From Dryas octopetala (taxonomy: Eukaryota > Streptophyta > Magnoliopsida > Rosales > Rosaceae), in contig OY992835.1 of NCBI GenBank assembly GCA_963921425.1, forward strand, positions 13,516,001 through 13,580,000: DNA of 64,000 nucleotides, given 5' to 3'. Numbering within the stretch: position 1 is the stretch's first letter; every line of letters begins with the position of its first letter. Position numbers and translations under genes: made by a program. The notes under the pieces are model-generated. The model was given only the letters and a program-made list of their open reading frames with translations. It searched no databases and was not told the origin of the DNA. Below are positions 59,023 to 64,000 of this stretch, in pieces.

Positions 59023-62000
59023 ATGACGTCGCTGAGTAGAGAGCTCGTTTTTCTCATACTTCAGTTCCTGGACGAAGAGAAATTCAAAGAGACTGTTCAC
59101 AAGTGAGTGTGTTTTTTTTTTTCTTGCTATTTTGTGTATTCGTTCATTTTAAATGTGTGTTTGTTTGTTAATTTCTTGGAGGCCGTTTTTTGGCCTTTCT
59201 TGGTTGCCAAGAAAATTGAGGAAAATGAAGGTAAGTCAGGAAGATAATGTTCCTGCCTTGTGTTTTCACTATTTTGGAAGAAGAGAGCAAATGGAAATTA
59301 TATTGTTCACTTATGATGTAGTGGAGTTATTTTGTATGATTTTTTTTTTTTTTTTTTTTTTTAACTTATGGTGTACGTGTGATTGAATGAAGGTTGGAGA
59401 AAGAGTCAGGGTTTTACTTCAACATGAGGTATTTTGAGGAGATTGTGACCAATGGCGAATGGGATGAGGTGGAGAAGTACCTATCTGGGTTTTCTAAGGT
59501 TGATGACAATAGATACTCAATGAAGATTTTCTTTGAGATTCGGAAGCAAAAATACCTCGAGGCACTTGACAGGTAAGCTCTTTGTTTGATTTGTACCATA
59601 TACTTTTATGGACTGAAATCTCCTAGTAATAACTTTGTCTTGTACGCAGCCATGACCATGCTAAAGCTGTCGAGATTCTTGTGAAGGATTTGAAAGCGTT
59701 TTCAACATTTAATGAAGATATTTTTAAGGAAATAACGCTGCTTCTGACATTGGGGAATTTCAGGTGAGTTGAGGATTTCTTGTTCCAACTGTTGTGATTT
59801 ATTTGGTTGTGGTGTCTAATTTATGTTCTTGTAGAATAAGTCATAACAATTCCAGGGATAATTGATTGTTACTGAATATGAGACACGGGCAGGCAAAGAA
59901 TGTGGGAAATTACTTTTCTTAGTTTGGAATGTACTGTGACAGAGTTGGTGCATTTATATCACTAATTTATATTAGTTGGATGGTTCACATAGATTGTTGT
60001 AATGATTTTTAATTTATATCACTAATTTATATTAGTTGGATGGTTCACATAGATTCTTGTAATGATTTTTATTTGTAATTTGTAGAAACTGGGACTATTA
60101 TGCAGTGTTTGTACTTGCAAGGTGAGGTCCTTAGAAGAAAAGTCTTGTATAGTCTCAAAATTCATCAGTAGCAAACTCTAGATCAATTTTAATAAAAAGA
60201 TGACACACACTTACTTAGGAGACATAATTAATTACAAATGTAGTTTTAAGGTTCCCAGGGTTTCCAGAAACCCGGCCATGGGATGCAACATTGTCTTTCT
60301 AATGTTTGAAATGGTGTTATCAGGATACCAATGGAATTTATTTTTTGGAAATATAAATATACGGGTATAACTGTCATTCTCATTTATTATAAAGTTAAAA
60401 CTAGTACATAATAAGAATGGGTAACCCACCTCCTCCTTTGGGAATGCAAAACCCCGTTTTGTGGGTTTTGGATGCCACGGGAATGGGAAACCCACCTTCC
60501 ATTTCTATGTTTGCACTTACCAAACATGGAAAAGTGTATCCTATTTGCGCCTTGAATTTTTCATTCATAAAGTCTGTCACTATTTGTTAAACTCAGTTTT
60601 TTGACCAAGTAGGAAATATTTATAATTCTTAAGGAAGCTATGACAGAGATAGAAAGAATTGGAGTCACTGGGTCATTGAAATTGAGAGTTATAGAGAAGT
60701 GAGAATCATGTGATTTCAATTGCAGATTGTTGGATTTCATTTTTAATAAAATATTAATGCCAAAATTTTGGTTGCTGACCTGAAATAGCTGGCATTCAGG
60801 CTCTCTTGACTTGAGTTTTGAATGAAATAATTTAACTTGTGTCCATCTCTATACACTTTGAATGCCAAATTCTGAAGCGCTAGACACGATAGCGCAGAAT
60901 CATAGCACTCTTCCAGGGCTCTGGCATGGGAAGAAACTAAAATGAATGAAGGAGGGGTCATCAATAATTAACGTTAAGTATGTGCTTAATGCTCTGTATT
61001 TAATATGATTTTTTAGGCTTGGATAGTAGACACCTTAAGTTGTTTTGGCGTCTATTTGTTGCATATTGTAATTGCTGTTTCTTAGCTATTTCTTGTGGAT
61101 TCAAAACCAAAGTGGGCAACATTGCTTATTGTAGCTTGCTACCCAAATATAGACAATGATTGAGTCTGACAAATAATGATTAAATGTTAAAATATTTGAG
61201 AAGGAAAACATTTTTTCAATAGAAAAAGAATTATCGACCTAAAATGACGACTTGATGAGGATGTAAGTCATTTGTTCTTCCATCATTGTTACATATAACA
61301 ATGCTTTTTCTTACCTGACATGGTGAAAGGCAACAAGTACCTTGGATTTTGTGCTTACTTTGAATTATGCTTGCTCGAAAAGTTTTGTAATGTGCTCCTT
61401 TTTTGCCTAGTTGTTTTTTCAAATGTGCTTTGTTCTTTAATATTATTTTTTTGACGTTTATTTGTAACCTTCTTTTTTAACCAGGGAGAATGAGCAACTA
61501 TCAAAATATGGTGATACTAAGTCTGCCAGGACTATAATGCTTACTGAAGTAAAAAAGCTGATTGAGGCAAATCCACTTTTCCGTGATAAGCTTCAATTCC
61601 CCAGCTTTAAGAACTCAAGGCTGAGGACTTTAATCAATCAAAGGTAATTTTAACAAGAGTTATCTGTATAATCATTCTTTTTTATTTTTCAATTAAATTA
61701 ATGGGAATAATTTTTTTTTTTTGTTTTTTCCATCTGAAGTCATTGCTGTTGTTATCTTTCTTCTTGCAGTTTAAATTGGCAGCATCAACTTTGCAAGAGT
61801 CCTAAGGCAAACCCTGACATAAAAACCCTCTTTGTGGATCATACGTGTGGGCAAGGAAATCCTCCTCTTCATGCTCCTTCCCCTGTACCCAACACTTTAA
61901 TGGGCTCCATTCCTAAAGTAGGTGGCTTCCCACCGATAGGTGCTCATGGTGTAAGTCAATAGAAAAACATAAGTTTGGTGTACAAGGAAGTATTTTCTGT

Positions 62001-64000
62001 GGAAATCTTATGTGTATGTTTATTACTATATGTGATTTCAGCCATTTCATCCTGCACCAGCACCTCTTACAACATCTCTCGCTGGCTGGATGGCTAACCC
62101 ATCCTCTGTGCCACACCAAACAGTTTCTGCTGGATCAGTCGGTGTAACTGCACCCAATAATACATGTAAGATTGCTTTTGTATAGTTAATTTCTTTATAC
62201 TATTTTTTCTGAAGTTATGGCTAAATTACTAATGGTGCTATATGACTAGGGAAAGTTATAATGCTGCAGAATAATTGGTATGAGATGCATATCATTTGAT
62301 ATTTAAGTTGTTTTTCGGTTAGACAAGTCATTACGCAATTGTAAATGTCAAACATATACAGAGTTTTTTAAATATAGTAATTGGAAATCTATAGCGATGT
62401 AGCAGTATGTGATGGAATTCCCGTAATATTATCTCCCTCTAAATTCAACCCATGCTTTATTGATAGAGATATAAAAAACCCCATATTATTGACCCTATGG
62501 GTTCTAATTCAGTGGCTTTGATGTTGCTCGTTAAATTCTATGCCATGTAAGTTTGTAGAAATAATATGTCAAAAATCTTCATTGCATTGACATTGGTTGT
62601 AGTGTTGCTGAAGTTCCAACCTGCGCATGAGGTTTAGGGTGAGTGAAAATTTTGAGGTTGATGTGGGGAGGTTTTACCATCAAGAAAACTTCTAAATGAA
62701 ACTAATTGGCGGTCCATATCTTGCTTAGGTTTATTGGTGACATTTGGTGACCTTGAGTTACTTAGGAATTAGTTGAGAAGTTTGGTGTTGAGATAGGTTG
62801 TACAGTGTAGAACATCTGAAGGGATCTACCTTCTTGTATTTCTACATCTAGGATCTGACTTGACGTTGTACAGTGTAGAACATCCATTCATATTGCTTTT
62901 GAATATGTCAGCTGAATTTCTTTAAGAGGAAGAGGAACATCCATTCATTATTAGTTTTCTTTTCATTCCAATTTCACTTTTCCAACTAAGTCCTATATTC
63001 CTTTTTGCATTTATTCAATATCGGTAGCATCTTTGCTAAAGCACCCTAGGACTCCTCCCACTAATAATCCGGCAATGGGCTATCAAACTGCAGATTCTGA
63101 ACATGTGCTCAAGAGACCAAGAGGTTTTGGGATATCAGATGAGGTATTTTATCAATATGTTTATTTTCTTTCTCTTAATTTTTATGTGGCCTCACTCTTT
63201 GTAACATCAATCTATAAAGTGATTATGATTCCTTTTAGTAATCTCTTTTATAGATTTTTTTTTTTGGTGAGCATATCAGCTTTGTTTTTTTTTTCTTGTC
63301 ACACTTTTTTTTCACTGAAATTAGATTCTGAAACTAGCTTATGCCAAAATTGGTAAGTGTGCCTTTTTTATGTGCAATATTGTTGGAGAAACTAGAAATT
63401 TGTTGCTATCTCCTTTGTGCCTTCACAGTTTGAATTTTCTTATCTTACATCTTCTAAATCATCACCAAAATAATCAATGACCTCCCTTTTTTCCCTTTTC
63501 AGGTCAATAATATGCCCGTTAGTGTCTTTCCAATCACATATCCTGGCCACAGCCATGCCCATACCCTTTACTCTTCTGAGGACTTGCCCAAGACTGTTGT
63601 TGTCAATTTGAATCAGGGTTCTGCTGTCAAGAGCATGGATTTTCACCCAGTTCAACGGACTTTGCTTCTTGGTTTGCTCATACTGCTTAATGAATCTATT
63701 CTCTTTGGATCTTATTATCTCCGGTCAAAGTCTAATTGTTGCATGGTTTCTGGATTGAATTTTTATTCTTTGTTTCCTTTCCATTTTCAGCCGGAACAAA
63801 TATTGGTGATATAACAATTTGGGAGGTAGGCAGCAGGGAGAGGCTCCTTTTTCGGAATTTCAAGATTTGGGACCTTGCTGCATGTTCAATGGCTCTGCAG
63901 GTTTAATTCACTTGATTTATTGTTCTTTTTCCATCGTTCATTTGGACAACAAAGGACCAACCATAAGGCTAATGTTATTTTTCATGTCATATGATAGGCA
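59023..64000 (+). CDS. TOPLESS-related transcriptional corepressor, N-terminal part (runs off the window)
   Basis: Nuclear Groucho/Tup1-like corepressor recruited by EAR (LxLxL) motifs of Aux/IAA, JAZ-linked NINJA and other repressors. Exons in frame: 59023-59102, 59393-59572, 59650-59763, 61485-61643, 61770-61950, 62042-62165, 63028-63143, 63503-63671 and 63791-63900; the next probably begins at 63998. They encode 411 residues of an expected 1100 or so. LisH (about 4-36, SRELVFLILQFLDEEKF), CTLH (34-92, with KVDDNRYSMKIFFEIRKQKY) and CRA (to about 205, RLRTLINQSLNWQHQL) form the EAR-binding fold; a proline-rich linker with KHPRTPPT follows, and the first WD40 repeats start near 355 (KSMDFHP, GDITIWEVGSRERL). 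Intron 3 is long (1.7 kb). Which TPL/TPR member it is cannot be decided from this part. Confidence 0.95.
59951..60070. repeat. Tandem duplication, 2 x 60 bp, in TOPLESS-related intron 3
   Basis: Two consecutive 60-bp units differ at very few positions (for example GATTGTTG versus GATTCTTG). Recent local duplication inside the intron. Confidence 0.92.

Noticed and set aside
60230..60560. Possible MITE in the TOPLESS-related intron 3
   Set aside because: Partly symmetrical GGGTAACCCACC/GGGAAACCCACC text is present, but I could not define inverted ends or a target duplication.

Overview
This is nuclear DNA of a flowering plant, a eudicot and probably a woody rosid; the family is not proven, though Rosaceae is plausible. 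The evidence is intron-rich genes with GT-AG borders, the plant-only families present (CESA, TOO MANY MOUTHS, CC-NBS-LRR, TOPLESS-related, DUF247), AT-rich intergenic DNA, and dense plant-type transposons. No bacterial-style system, CRISPR array or rRNA operon is visible.

Layout. 1-6000 is a transposon patch: three non-autonomous hAT-type elements and one Mutator-like foldback element, all but one with clean target-site duplications (TSDs). 6520-10734 (minus) is an intact four-exon receptor-like cytoplasmic kinase of the PTI1-like At3g15890 type, with a SINE in its second intron. 12730-18152 is copy A of a segmental duplication and carries a 5'-truncated TOO MANY MOUTHS (TMM) pseudogene. 19267-19905 is a broken DUF247 gene fragment. 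20917-31020 is a complete Ty3/gypsy chromovirus (Tekay/Del-like) with 2705-bp LTRs and one unbroken gag-pol frame. 31026-32896 is an old hAT-like element with a younger Mutator-like element nested in it. 34358-40684 is a complete 14-exon cellulose synthase gene of the CESA1 type. 41781-48786 is copy B of the segmental duplication and holds the full-length TMM gene plus the 5' end of a second kinase gene. 49320-57420 holds an intact CC-NBS-LRR gene at 50987-53893, with remnants of its 3' flank repeated both upstream and downstream. 59023 to the window end is the N-terminal third of a TOPLESS-related corepressor gene.

The intact genes are independent housekeeping, developmental and immunity genes, not a pathway: primary-wall cellulose synthesis (CESA1), stomatal patterning (TMM), intracellular signalling (kinase), pathogen sensing (NLR) and transcriptional repression (TPR). 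What ties the window together is its structural history. A block of about 5.4-7 kb containing TMM was duplicated. One copy lost the 5' half of the gene by a deletion patched with templated filler DNA. The other copy gained a retroposon and lost about 560 bp. A recent LTR retrotransposon landed between the copies.

I found no previously undescribed multi-gene system. The strongest leads are the rearranged TMM duplication, a dense WRKY-site (W-box) cluster in the LTR promoter of the young retrotransposon, and traces of a decayed NLR array.
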